NCBI GenBank assembly: GCA_021401465.1
Contig: JADDMT010000003.1
Location: 310,001-374,000 of the forward strand
Reading direction: 5' to 3'
Length of the DNA stretch: 64,000 nt
Source: Teratosphaeria epicoccoides
Taxonomy: Eukaryota > Ascomycota > Dothideomycetes > Mycosphaerellales > Teratosphaeriaceae
The notes beneath the pieces are model-generated. The model was not told the DNA's origin. It was given only the letters and a program-made list of their open reading frames with translations, and searched no databases. Below, one piece after another: positions 53,142-63,116 of this stretch; position 1 is the stretch's first letter; every line of letters starts with the position of its first letter. The translations under genes were made by a program, and so were the position numbers.

Positions 53142-54710
53142 CGTCGCGATCAGGACTCCGATATGACTACCGAGCCGTGTTCCTGAGAAAGCTGCCGGTG
53201 GATGACCGTGATCGGACGCGTGCAGCAGAGGCCAAAGTTATCTGTAGCGAGTGTCGTGCCGGATGCTCCTTCTATCGTGAATGCGACGAGAGTGCTACAA
53301 TCCTCTTGTCACTGGTGCTCCCGTTCCTTTCCAACAAAGCAAAGCAGCATTGAGTGGCGCCGAGCACCGAGACAATGGCCGTCGGAAGGCGTTCATTGTG
53401 CCATTGTCCTCACGTGGCCTTCACGTCTGGATGCTGTGCTGCTGGGGGGAGCTTTTCGCGAGTGGCTCATGTGGTGCTGTCAGCGGTCCAGGAATGAGCT
53501 CGTTGGTCGAGCTCAATGAAGAAGCCAGTGCAGAATGTGCACGGACGCTATGGAGTGAGCAAGATCGAGACGCGTGCGCAATGTCATGCAATTTGCCAAC
53601 AAGAGATTGGGGCAAGTGACGAGGTACGTGATGCTTGCGTCCAAGGCTGGGAACGAAAGAGAAACTACTCGCCGTCTCGTGACGAGTCGACCCACCGTCT
53701 CTGCGGACAGCGATGCTCGTCGTCTGGCCATACAGCTGTCGCAGTCAGCGACGCGGGGAGGAAACCTACAGATGCAACTGCATGAAACGGATGGGGAAGG
53801 CGCGAAGGAGGTGCCTCGTCTTTAGCCGGGAGCCAGTGCGCATCTGATTGGCTGAGCTTGATTTCTGCAGGCGCGCTCGGGAGACACAGACGACGATGGG
53901 TGGGTGTGAAGTATGGGCACTTTGCTGCACAAGCGCCCACCGTCCTTGGTCCTTGTATCGTCGCATTCGTCGCCCTCGGCTGCTGTCCGAGACCCGGGAC
54001 CAGCCGTCTGGGACTTGATTCTGGGCGCTTGCGTTCGCATGTGGGCTCATCTTCTCATGCGTGCTCGACCATCAGCAGCTGCGCAGGGGCGACTTCAGAT
54101 CGCCGAGAGCAGCGGCGAGGTCTCAGAGAAGTGTAAGCTCGACCAGTGACAGCCGTACTGGCCATCAGAATAGACGTACGGGGCCACACCCCCACACACG
54201 CGTGACTCGTCACTCCAAGCCTTTGTGCCGACGACGATGGCATCTTCGTCGCATGTTGTCTGCTGTGCGCCGCCGACCTTGGCCATGGATTGGGTGTTGG
54301 AGGTCGGTCGTCTCGTGTGATGTGTGGAGGCCGACTCGGGCGAGTACATACCTGGGCTAGCTACGTGCTGCTCTGGCGGCTGGAATTGGATTTGAGTATC
54401 TGCAGGGACCAAACCTGCTACGGGAGGATGGGCCGAGTGGATGTGGGCGAGTCCATGGTGCAAGCCATCCATGTTCAACACGCTGTTCCATTGCGCCTCG
54501 ATACTTGAAATTTTCCCCGGTCCAACAGCGCGGCTGAAGTCCCTCGCAGCCGATGGGCGGTCGGTAGACAGTGCTCCGATGCCTCTGTGCCGAGCGAGCT
54601 GCTCGGAGTGCTTGTAGAGGCAACGGGAATGAGAATCCCAGTGTCGCAAGACACAAGAGCACTCCGCCTTTTCCGCACGTGTGAGCGCATGTCGCCCCCG
54701 AGGGTACACC
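53142..54710. promoter_or_regulatory. Divergent intergenic region between ferric reductase and CMR2-like genes
   Basis: 1.57 kb containing both promoters. A 229-codon minus-strand frame (54095-54784) overlaps the CMR2 start and lacks features, so I leave it out. Confidence 0.5.
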
Positions 54711-57700
54711 ATGGCGGAGCTACCGTCAGACCTACAGGCTAAATTGGAAGAGCTGGACACCGAGCTGGAAGAGGGCGAGATCACGCGAAAGGGCTATGAA
54801 AAGCGGCGGACCCTCATACTGAGTCAATACCTGAGCCCGGAGCAGGTGGAGGAGGTACAAAGTAGTCTGCGCGTACACAGCTCGGAAGATACGTCGCACC
54901 CCAGCAGCCACGGCGCCGTGAGCCAAGGCCAAGCGGCTGCGAGCAACCGCGAGAGCTTTGCGAGCATCGCCGCCGGTCCTTATGCCCAACCTTCACCCGG
55001 CGACCATCCACTCGGCGGCAATGGTGGCATGCCCGCAGATGAGTACACACTGGGCAACGGAGTGGCCAGCTTCCAGGTGCAACCGCCCACGCCAGGCTTT
55101 GACGGTCCGCCGAGCCAGGTGCAGCGCTTTCAGGAACGCCAGATGGGCATGAGGCCCACGCCGGGGCAGCGCCAGAGCTCATACGGCTTTGCGCCGGGGC
55201 CAGCTTCGCCATACGCGTCCAGGCCACAGAGCGCTGGTAGTCAGTACAGCTCCGGTCCGCAGACCATGGTCAACTCCGAGTACGCCTGGAACCCAGACCA
55301 AAAGGCACGACTGCCATCACAAAGCGATTGGGGCGAGGAGAGGAGGATGAGTACAATGTTGGACTCGGCGCAAGGATACTTCTCCGATTTCGCAGGTCAG
55401 CAGCGACTCGATTCCATTTCGCATGCACCGCGAGAGTCATATGGCGGACCGCAGCGATATAGCGTCGGCGAAGCCTTTTCGCCAACCGCGGCCATACCGC
55501 CACCGCCGGCTACCGTGCCACAGGCGAACATACATTTGCCCCCATTGGAACCGCGTGATGTGCCTTTCGCGGTCTACGACCCACACAACAGCAATACCCC
55601 CATGTCCAAATTTGACAACATTGGCGCAGTCTTAAGACATAGAGGGAAGATGCAAGCGCGGCAGCAGGCATATTGGGTACTGGACTCGAAAGGCAAGGAG
55701 GTCAGCGCTATCACTTGGGAGAAGCTGGCAAGTCGTGCGGAGAAGGTGGCTCAGCTCATAAGAGACAAATCCAATCTTTACCGTGGAGATCGCGTGGCAC
55801 TGGTCTATCGCGACCACGAAATCATCGACTTTGCTATCGCTTTGATGGGTTGCTTTCTTGCAGGTGTGGTCGCTGTGCCGATCAACAACGTGGATGACTA
55901 TCAGAAGCTGAGTCTGCTCCTCACAACGACGCAATGTCATCTTGCATTGACGACGGATGCCAACCTCAAAGTCTTCCATCGAGACATATCTGCCCAAAAG
56001 CTGAAGTGGCCGCCCGGCGTGGAATGGTGGAAGACCAATGAGTTCGGCTCATACCATCCGAAGAAAAAAGACGAAGCTGCACCTTTGCAAGTGCCCGATC
56101 TAGCCTACATAGAGTTCTCACGAGCGCCGACGGGAGATCTCCGCGGTGTCGTGCTGTCGCACCGGACAATTATGCATCAGATGGCGTGCCTTTCAGCTAT
56201 GATGTCTACCGTGCCGAAAGGTGAAGAAACGGACACCTTCTCACAACAGCTCAGGACGAGCGATGGCACCCTGATGGCACCTCGACAAGGCAGAGGCGAG
56301 ATAATATTATCCTACCTGGATCCCAGGGAGGGCTGTGGGCTGATCTTGGGTGTACTGCTGGGCGTTTATGGAGGGCACACGACAGTATGGCTGGAGTCGA
56401 AGACGGTCGAGACTCCCGGCATGTACGCTCATCTGATCACGAAGTATCGAGCCAGTGTCATGATTGCGGATTACCCGGGTCTCAAGCGCGCTGCGTACAA
56501 CTACCAGCAAGATCCAATGGCGACCCGACAGTTCAAAAAGAACATGGAACCAAATTTCAGCGCAGTCAAAATATGTCTGATTGACACGCTTACTGTCGAT
56601 TCCGAGTTCCACGAGATTCTGGCCGACCGGTGGCTGAGGCCCATGAGAAACACCAGAGCCCGCGAAATCGTTGCTCCGATGTTATGTTTGCCAGAACACG
56701 GTGGGATGATAATATCCGTTCGCGATTGGCTGGGCGGTGAAGAGCGCATGGGCTGCCCTTTGAATATGGACGACGAAGACGAGAGTGACGATGATGCGCC
56801 AGGCAGCCCCACAACCGGTAATGGATACACGAGTCTGTTGGACGGTAGTGCCTCGGAGAAGAAGAAAGCTGCCAGACGAAAACGCGGACGAACCGACCTG
56901 AGTGAAGTTCTGCTTGACAAGGAGAGCCTGAAGACCAATGAAGTTGTGGTGCTAGCGATGGGTGACGAGGCTAAAAAGCGAGCCAATGAACCAGGAACCG
57001 TAAGAGCTGGAGCATTCGGGTATCCGATTCCAGACGCGACGCTCGCGCTTGTGGATCCAGAGACGAACCTACTCTGCGCACCATTCACCGTAGGTGAGAT
57101 CTGGGTGGATTCGCCAAGTTTGAGTGGTGGGTTCTGGGCATTGCCGAAGCATACCGAGACTATCTTTCATGCGAGACCTTATCGATTTGTTGAGGGTAGC
57201 CCAACACCTCTGCTGGTCGAGCCCGAATTCCTACGGACGGGGTTGTTGGGTTGCATCATCGAGGGTAAGGTATACGTGCTGGGTCTCTACGAAGACAGAA
57301 TACGACAGCGGGTCGAATGGGTCGAGCATGGCGAGCACGAGGTCGAGCATCGATACTTCTTTGTCCAGCATCTGGTTGTGAGCGTGATGAAGACAGTGCC
57401 GCGAGTGTATGACTGCTCGGCGTTTGATGCGCATGTCAACGGCGAATATTTACCGATCATCCTTATCGAGACGCAGGCGGCAAGTACAGCTCCAACGTCG
57501 ACAGGTGGACCACCGCGTCAACTGGATATACCCTTCCTCGACAGCCTCAGCGAGCGCGTGATGGAGGTATTGTACCAAGAGCACCACCTGCGAGTGTACT
57601 GTGTCATGATGACTGCACCGAATACGCTACCACGAGTCATTAAGAATGGTCGGCGAGATATCGGCAACATGCTCTGTCGAAAAGAGTTCGACAATGGCAA

Positions 57701-60374
57701 CCTGCCTTGTGTACACGTTAAGTTCGGCGTGGAGCGTGCGGTACAAAATCTCCCTCTGGGCGACGACCCTGCAGGCGGCGTGTGGAGTCCAATGGCCAGC
57801 CAGGCGCGCCTAGACATGCTCGTGATGCATGCAGACAAGCAGTACTCTGGGGTCGATCACAGAGAAGTCGTGATCGATGATCGAACAAGCACGCCACTGA
57901 ACAATTTTACCAACATCCACGACTTGATGCAGTGGCGCGTTGCTCGCCAAGCAGAAGAGCTCAGCTATTGCACAATTGACGGACGCGGACGAGAAGGCAA
58001 AGGCATCAATTGGAAGAAATTCGATACCAAAGTCGCAGCGGTGGCGGTGTACCTCAAGAACAAGGTGAAGGTGCAACCTGGCGACCATCTTCTCTTGATG
58101 TACACGCATTCAGAGGATTTCGTGTATGCTGTCCATGCGTGCATATGCTTGGGAGCGATCGCAGTGCCTATGGCACCCATCGACAGCAACAGACTTTCAG
58201 AGGACGCGCCTGCTTTGCTGCACATGCTGGCCGATTTTCGAATCAAGGCGATACTGGTCAACGCGGATGTCGATCACCTGATGAAGCAAAAGGCAGTCTC
58301 GCAACACTTGAAGCAGTCGGGACTGGTCTTGAAAGTCAACTTACCGAACACATACAACACGACAAAACCGCCGAAGCAGTCCCATGGTTGTCGAGATCTT
58401 GGCTTGACGATCAGACCAGCGTGGGTACAGCCTGGATACCCAGTGCTGATATGGACGTACTGGACACCGGATCAACGACGGATCGCCATTCAGCTTGGAC
58501 ATGAAAATATCATGGCGCTTTGCAAAGTGCAAAAGGAGACGTGCCAGATGACGTCGACGAGGCCGGTCTTGGGTTGTGTTAGAAGCACGGTGGGTCTCGG
58601 CTTTTTGCACACCTGTATGATGGGCATCTTCCTTGCGACACCGACTTATCTCGTCAGTCCGGTCGACTTCGCTGGTAACCCGAACATACTCTTTCAGACT
58701 TTGAGTCGATACAAGATCAAAGACACATATGCCACAAGTCAGATGCTGGACCATGCTATCGCGCACGGAGCAGGGAAGAATGTCAACATGTTCGAGCTGA
58801 AAAACTTGATGATCTCTACCGAGCAGCGACCACGAGCCGAAGTGTACTCGAAGGTACGCCAGGCGTTTGCGCAGTCTGGCTTAGAGAAGACGGCGATCAA
58901 CACCATCTACAGCCACGTCCTGAATCCGATGATCGCGTCGAGGAGCTACATGTGTATAGAACCCATTGAGCTCTATCTCGACCCTTCGGCGCTCCGGCGA
59001 GGCCTTATAGTGCCGGTCGACCCAGATCAGGACCCTTTTGCGCTCATGGTGCAAGATTCTGGAATGGTGCCGGTATCGACGCAGATCTCAATCGTAAACC
59101 CTGAGACAAATCGCCTATGCCTTGTAGGCGAGTACGGCGAGATCTGGGTTCAAAGTGAAGCCAATGCGTACTCCTTCTACGGTAGCAAAGATGCCTTCGA
59201 CGCCGAGCGATTCAACGGCAGGACCGTGGACGGTGACCCAGGCGTCAGATACTTGAGGACGGGAGATCTGGGATTTCTTCACAACGTTTCCAGGCCTATT
59301 GGACCTGGTGGCAACATGGTTGAAATGCAGGTCCTTTTCGTTCTTGGAGGCATTGGCGAGACATTCGAGGTTAATGGCCTTCAGCACTTCCCTATGGATG
59401 TTGAGAACAGTGTCGAGAAATGTCATCGCGCTATCGTTAGGGGAGGCTGTGCAATCTTCCAGGCTGGCTCGCTATTAGTACTTGTTGCCGAGGTCAGGAC
59501 GAGGGCGTACCTGGCTAGTTTGGTGCCGGTCATCGTCAATGCGGTGCTCAACGAGCACCAGCTGGTCCTGGACATTGTGGCATTCGTGGCATTAGGCGAC
59601 TTCTCACGGTCAAGGCTGGGCGAGAAGCAAAGAGGCAAGATCTTGGCAAGCTGGGTTAGTCGAAAGATGAGGACGATTGCGCAGTTCAGCATTCGTGACC
59701 CAGATGCAGAGGGCAGTGTCGGCACCATGATGCCGGACGACGCTATGGGACGCAGAGGTAGTCAGCAAAGTGGTAAAGCCGGTGCCGGAAGCCTCAGGAG
59801 GGGGTACGGCACTGCAGGCTCTTCACTTAGGCATGTGGAGAGCGTTGCGCATATGCCGCTCGCCGAGGAGTCGCCTCAAGGATTGCATCTGCAGACTCAG
59901 GAGGGTTTTGACATATCGCCTGGTGACCACAGGCGACATATGTCGAGGGCTTCCTTTGAGAATGACGAGCGAGATGACACGCCAACAAATGAAACTCCGA
60001 GGCCGCTGCAGCTCGACACTAGCATGTCTGCCCAAGCAATGACATTCGATCTAACAGAGGCGACCGCGCGCGGACCAGCGGGTCATGATTACAACATGCA
60101 TCCGGAGCAGTATCTTGCATACCATGAACAGTCAGCAGACGACAGTCCCGCAGTGTCCCAGGGGACCCTCGGTCTTGGCAATGGCACTCCGGTTGGCTTG
60201 AAGGTGGCGAATCAGAGCGCGTACAATGGAGACGATGACAGTCCTGTTGAAACGCAGACCAATACGTTCCAGGGAATTGGAGGTGGTGGGCTAAGAGTTG
60301 CGAACCGTTCGAGCGCGCAGAGCGACGACTGGGGCCAGGAGGCGTTGAGGCATATGAGCCTTGGCGGATCATGA
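54711..60374 (+). CDS. CMR2: DIP2/Cmr2-like protein: DMAP1-binding domain plus two adenylate-forming (ANL) domains
   Basis: Intronless giant of 1887 residues. The DMAP1-binding domain is at the N-terminus (LPSDLQAKLEELDTELEEGE, TRKGYEKRRTLILSQYLSPE). Gln/Ser/Pro-rich sequence runs to about 290, ANL domain 1 spans about 300-1010 and ANL domain 2 about 1030-1650, and the tail is low-complexity. In both ANL domains the Ser/Thr/Gly-rich ATP-loop is degenerate: EFSRAPTGDLRGVVLSH at about 466 and WTYWTPDQRRIAIQLGH at about 1245. Domain 1 also has RTGLLG where the ATP-ribose-binding Asp of RTGDLG is expected; domain 2 keeps RTGDLG (about 1515). An acidic insert (DDEDESDDDAP) lies in domain 1. DIP2 proteins are linked to lipid (diacylglycerol) balance and cell polarity in eukaryotes (family knowledge). 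An in-frame ATG at 54681 would add 10 residues. Confidence 0.92.
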   Translation: MAELPSDLQAKLEELDTELEEGEITRKGYEKRRTLILSQYLSPEQVEEVQSSLRVHSSEDTSHPSSHGAVSQGQAAASNRESFASIAAGPYAQPSPGDHPLGGNGGMPADEYTLGNGVASFQVQPPTPGFDGPPSQVQRFQERQMGMRPTPGQRQSSYGFAPGPASPYASRPQSAGSQYSSGPQTMVNSEYAWNPDQKARLPSQSDWGEERRMSTMLDSAQGYFSDFAGQQRLDSISHAPRESYGGPQRYSVGEAFSPTAAIPPPPATVPQANIHLPPLEPRDVPFAVYDPHNSNTPMSKFDNIGAVLRHRGKMQARQQAYWVLDSKGKEVSAITWEKLASRAEKVAQLIRDKSNLYRGDRVALVYRDHEIIDFAIALMGCFLAGVVAVPINNVDDYQKLSLLLTTTQCHLALTTDANLKVFHRDISAQKLKWPPGVEWWKTNEFGSYHPKKKDEAAPLQVPDLAYIEFSRAPTGDLRGVVLSHRTIMHQMACLSAMMSTVPKGEETDTFSQQLRTSDGTLMAPRQGRGEIILSYLDPREGCGLILGVLLGVYGGHTTVWLESKTVETPGMYAHLITKYRASVMIADYPGLKRAAYNYQQDPMATRQFKKNMEPNFSAVKICLIDTLTVDSEFHEILADRWLRPMRNTRAREIVAPMLCLPEHGGMIISVRDWLGGEERMGCPLNMDDEDESDDDAPGSPTTGNGYTSLLDGSASEKKKAARRKRGRTDLSEVLLDKESLKTNEVVVLAMGDEAKKRANEPGTVRAGAFGYPIPDATLALVDPETNLLCAPFTVGEIWVDSPSLSGGFWALPKHTETIFHARPYRFVEGSPTPLLVEPEFLRTGLLGCIIEGKVYVLGLYEDRIRQRVEWVEHGEHEVEHRYFFVQHLVVSVMKTVPRVYDCSAFDAHVNGEYLPIILIETQAASTAPTSTGGPPRQLDIPFLDSLSERVMEVLYQEHHLRVYCVMMTAPNTLPRVIKNGRRDIGNMLCRKEFDNGNLPCVHVKFGVERAVQNLPLGDDPAGGVWSPMASQARLDMLVMHADKQYSGVDHREVVIDDRTSTPLNNFTNIHDLMQWRVARQAEELSYCTIDGRGREGKGINWKKFDTKVAAVAVYLKNKVKVQPGDHLLLMYTHSEDFVYAVHACICLGAIAVPMAPIDSNRLSEDAPALLHMLADFRIKAILVNADVDHLMKQKAVSQHLKQSGLVLKVNLPNTYNTTKPPKQSHGCRDLGLTIRPAWVQPGYPVLIWTYWTPDQRRIAIQLGHENIMALCKVQKETCQMTSTRPVLGCVRSTVGLGFLHTCMMGIFLATPTYLVSPVDFAGNPNILFQTLSRYKIKDTYATSQMLDHAIAHGAGKNVNMFELKNLMISTEQRPRAEVYSKVRQAFAQSGLEKTAINTIYSHVLNPMIASRSYMCIEPIELYLDPSALRRGLIVPVDPDQDPFALMVQDSGMVPVSTQISIVNPETNRLCLVGEYGEIWVQSEANAYSFYGSKDAFDAERFNGRTVDGDPGVRYLRTGDLGFLHNVSRPIGPGGNMVEMQVLFVLGGIGETFEVNGLQHFPMDVENSVEKCHRAIVRGGCAIFQAGSLLVLVAEVRTRAYLASLVPVIVNAVLNEHQLVLDIVAFVALGDFSRSRLGEKQRGKILASWVSRKMRTIAQFSIRDPDAEGSVGTMMPDDAMGRRGSQQSGKAGAGSLRRGYGTAGSSLRHVESVAHMPLAEESPQGLHLQTQEGFDISPGDHRRHMSRASFENDERDDTPTNETPRPLQLDTSMSAQAMTFDLTEATARGPAGHDYNMHPEQYLAYHEQSADDSPAVSQGTLGLGNGTPVGLKVANQSAYNGDDDSPVETQTNTFQGIGGGGLRVANRSSAQSDDWGQEALRHMSLGGS

Positions 60375-60969
60375 GTGTGACAAAAGTATAGACATTTATG
60401 CAGAAAGCTGTTGAGCTAGTCTGGTTCTGGTCTTATGGCATTCCAGGCGCCTTGGGCATTTCAATCATGGCTTGCGAGCGATAGCGCAGCAGGGCAAGGT
60501 GGTGACGGAGCACGGACGGGTTGCCGTGGTAATGTTTTGTACAGGCTATATCATGATGTGGAGATGATCGAATGAGGGGGACGGTTCCATGACAGTATAA
60601 TCACACCAATCTCAAGCATCGGTCGGCAGGCACAGCGCCGTTGGGATTTGCAAACTCTTCAACTTTGCACGGATGTCACTGCATCAAATTCCGGATGGAA
60701 ACAGGGACAGGGTAGAATTAAGATGTGAAGCTGATAAGTATCTGGGGTTCCCATTCACTCTCTGTCTGCCCACCAACAATCGCACGACTCTCAAAACGCC
60801 AGCCCATGCTGACCGCGTCTGGGGTCGCAGGTGTATGTGTGCCACCAGTAAGGAAGGATCAAGTAATTCCACGACTCCGTCTCCAACGCCATTCCATGCC
60901 GCTCAAAGTTGCTGCTCATCAATGATCGTGAGAAGGATACTGACACTAATTACATTTCGTACGAAGCTC
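60375..60969. other. Convergent intergenic region
   Basis: 3' flanks of the CMR2-like (plus) and DUF3455 (minus) genes. Nothing recognised. Confidence 0.55.
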
Positions 60970-61824
60970 TCAAGACCAGATCCAGTACTCGGCAGCATAC
61001 TCCACCTCGAACGACGCGGGCATGCCTGTGCACGTTTTGGGCTGCGTGCCACCGGCTGTGTTGAGCCGGTAGACTTCCTGCAGGATCTCGCCCCCGCCGT
61101 CGATCGTGTCGAGCTTCAGCCAGGCGACTGCCCCGTTGCCTTGCCCGTCCTGTCCGACCATGGCATCGGACGGGGCGTCGGAGCTATTGACTTTCTTGAA
61201 GGCGCCTTGGCCGTAGGAGTTGATGCTCGTGTCGAGATTGAAGTAGGCGGTCGTCAGGTTCGTGAAGTAATGGTGGCCGCTCATGTCGACGAATGCGGGA
61301 CTGTTGGTGTTGGTGGTGTCGGGGATGGGGAGATTCAGGGCAATTTCGGGCAGCTTGGAGAGGAGTTCGGGCTGGTCGGCGGCTATGCAGGAGACATTGA
61401 AGAGGGTTGCTTTGGCGCCGATGGCGACGGGGATGGCGGTGCTGTTGGTGAGGTCGCAGGTGTAGTTTTGGGTGCCCCGGCCGATGGCGACGTGGTGCAG
61501 TATCAGGCCTGGTGCTGGGCTGGGGAGGGGTGTTGGAGCTGTTATTAGATGTCAGTGTTGGGTTCTTTGATGATGACGTTGGCAAGTGCTTGGTTTGGAC
61601 TGACCTGTTAGCATTTGTGCGTTGGAAAGAGCGCATGAGGCGGGGCCATATCCCGTGCCCGGTGTTCTTCGTCCGAAGTCAAGGTACGAGGATGAGGCGC
61701 TGGAAGACCACCATGGCCGTTCGCTGCTGCTATCGCCGCCCCATCGTTTCTCAGCCTTCTCGAATGGCACAGCAAGAGCAGCAGCGGCCAAGGCAAATAC
61801 TGCGCACGCTCGCGAGAACAACAT
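60970..61824 (-). CDS. Secreted DUF3455 family protein
   Basis: Two exons, 61824-61605 and 61538-60970, giving 262 residues. A clear signal peptide (MLFSRACAVFALAAAALAVP) is followed by a Kex2-type KR site (EKAEKRW) and a Ser-rich stretch. The 66-bp intron (GTCAGT...AACAG, branch CTAAT/CTGAC) joins NAQMLT to APTPLPSPAPGLILHHVAIG. The DUF3455 domain is visible as RGTQNYTCDLTNS, AFVDMSGHHYFTNLTTAYFN and AVAWLKLDTIDGGGEILQEVYRLNTAGG. The Asn-rich motifs offer N-glycosylation sites (NYT, NLT, NSS). Its members are small extracellular proteins without known activity; some databases mislabel them malate dehydrogenase. The ATG at 61824 is chosen because the signal peptide starts there. Confidence 0.92.
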
Positions 61825-63116
61825 TCTGTCGAATAGCGTTAAGGATCTCCGTGCTGAGCGTCAGACAAGTGGGTCAATTCTGTGGTCCTGGCTGATGCGG
61901 AAATCCAGTCCTTTCGTGTGTCGACGCCGCAAGAATGGGAGAGGGTGTAAGATGGGAGGGCAGCGAGGTGATGAGGAGCCGTAGACAGCAGACAATGCAA
62001 GATGTATGTTAGCTGCCTCATTTGGCGCCGAGCACCCATTGCTATATACATGGCGGACGCTGTACTACGAGAGACCCGCTCTGCTTGCAGACTGGGCGGT
62101 TAATGGGACCAAATTAGCATCTGATCTGGATAGAGAGCCGGAGCGGCGTTGAGCGCTAGACAAGCATGGAAAGCTTCTCTCCAACCTCTTCTCATCACGC
62201 GACTTCAGACCTCACCACACTGTCAGATTCGAGGACTATTTCGTGTCCGTCAGATTGCAAGTCTTGAGCAAATATGATCCCACCGGCCTTCAGTCTGCGC
62301 CTTGGGACTTCGTCACGTCCCACGGGACTCGGGAGGCGACCGTATGGATGCGGTTCAGACCTGCATTGCCGATCTCCAAATGCAGTCCGTTATGCAGGAT
62401 GAAACGGCCAGACTAGTCTGGGTGCAAATAGCAGCAAATTTCTTCTTCAGGCAGAATTGTTCACATCTCACATCTTGAAACAGGATAGAGGAGCCCGGCG
62501 CTTAGAGCAGTCGCAACAGCGGGTTGGAAGCTCTTGAGGCTCTGCGGCACACACTGACTGGTGTAACCACGGATTGCGACATACCCATACGATCCACCAA
62601 TGGGAAAAGTCACGATGATTTGCGAACGGGCAGCCAGCTTGACCAGGTTTGGGTACGCGCTGGAGCTAGGAGATCTATTGTCCTGCGTATTACACCTGCC
62701 TTGCTTTCCGTCGAAGGGAGCAGGAGGACGTTCTGGTCGAACACACTGCGTATCGCTGAGCGGTGGCCATCGGAAAGGCTCTTTCGACACCGGACTGGTT
62801 GAGTCGGTTCGCAGTCAATGGATACACACTTGCCGTGCTGGGCCTCTGAGCTCCACACACCTAGAAACGTGTACTGCTCGATGGATCGAGACCGCTCGCC
62901 ACCCAGCAGTGCTCCGATAAAGCAATACTTGATCGGTAACGAAGCGTCTATGAAGAGACGAAGATCAGATATTAGTCCCTTCACACAGGACAGAGGCCGA
63001 CTTAAAGGACAAGGAGACCTCCTGCCACGACAGACTTCCATCGACTGGTGGAAATTTCATCATCAACAAGATTTATTCTACAGGCGGAATATTGGATATC
63101 AGCAAGCAGTCACACC
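61825..63116. other. Intergenic region, no gene recognised
   Basis: 1.3 kb upstream of the DUF3455 gene and downstream of the glycosylase. Frames here are short and without features. Confidence 0.55.

Noticed and set aside
54095..54784. 229-codon minus-strand frame upstream of the CMR2-like gene
   Set aside because: Overlaps the start of the CMR2-like gene and has no domain or protein-like character.
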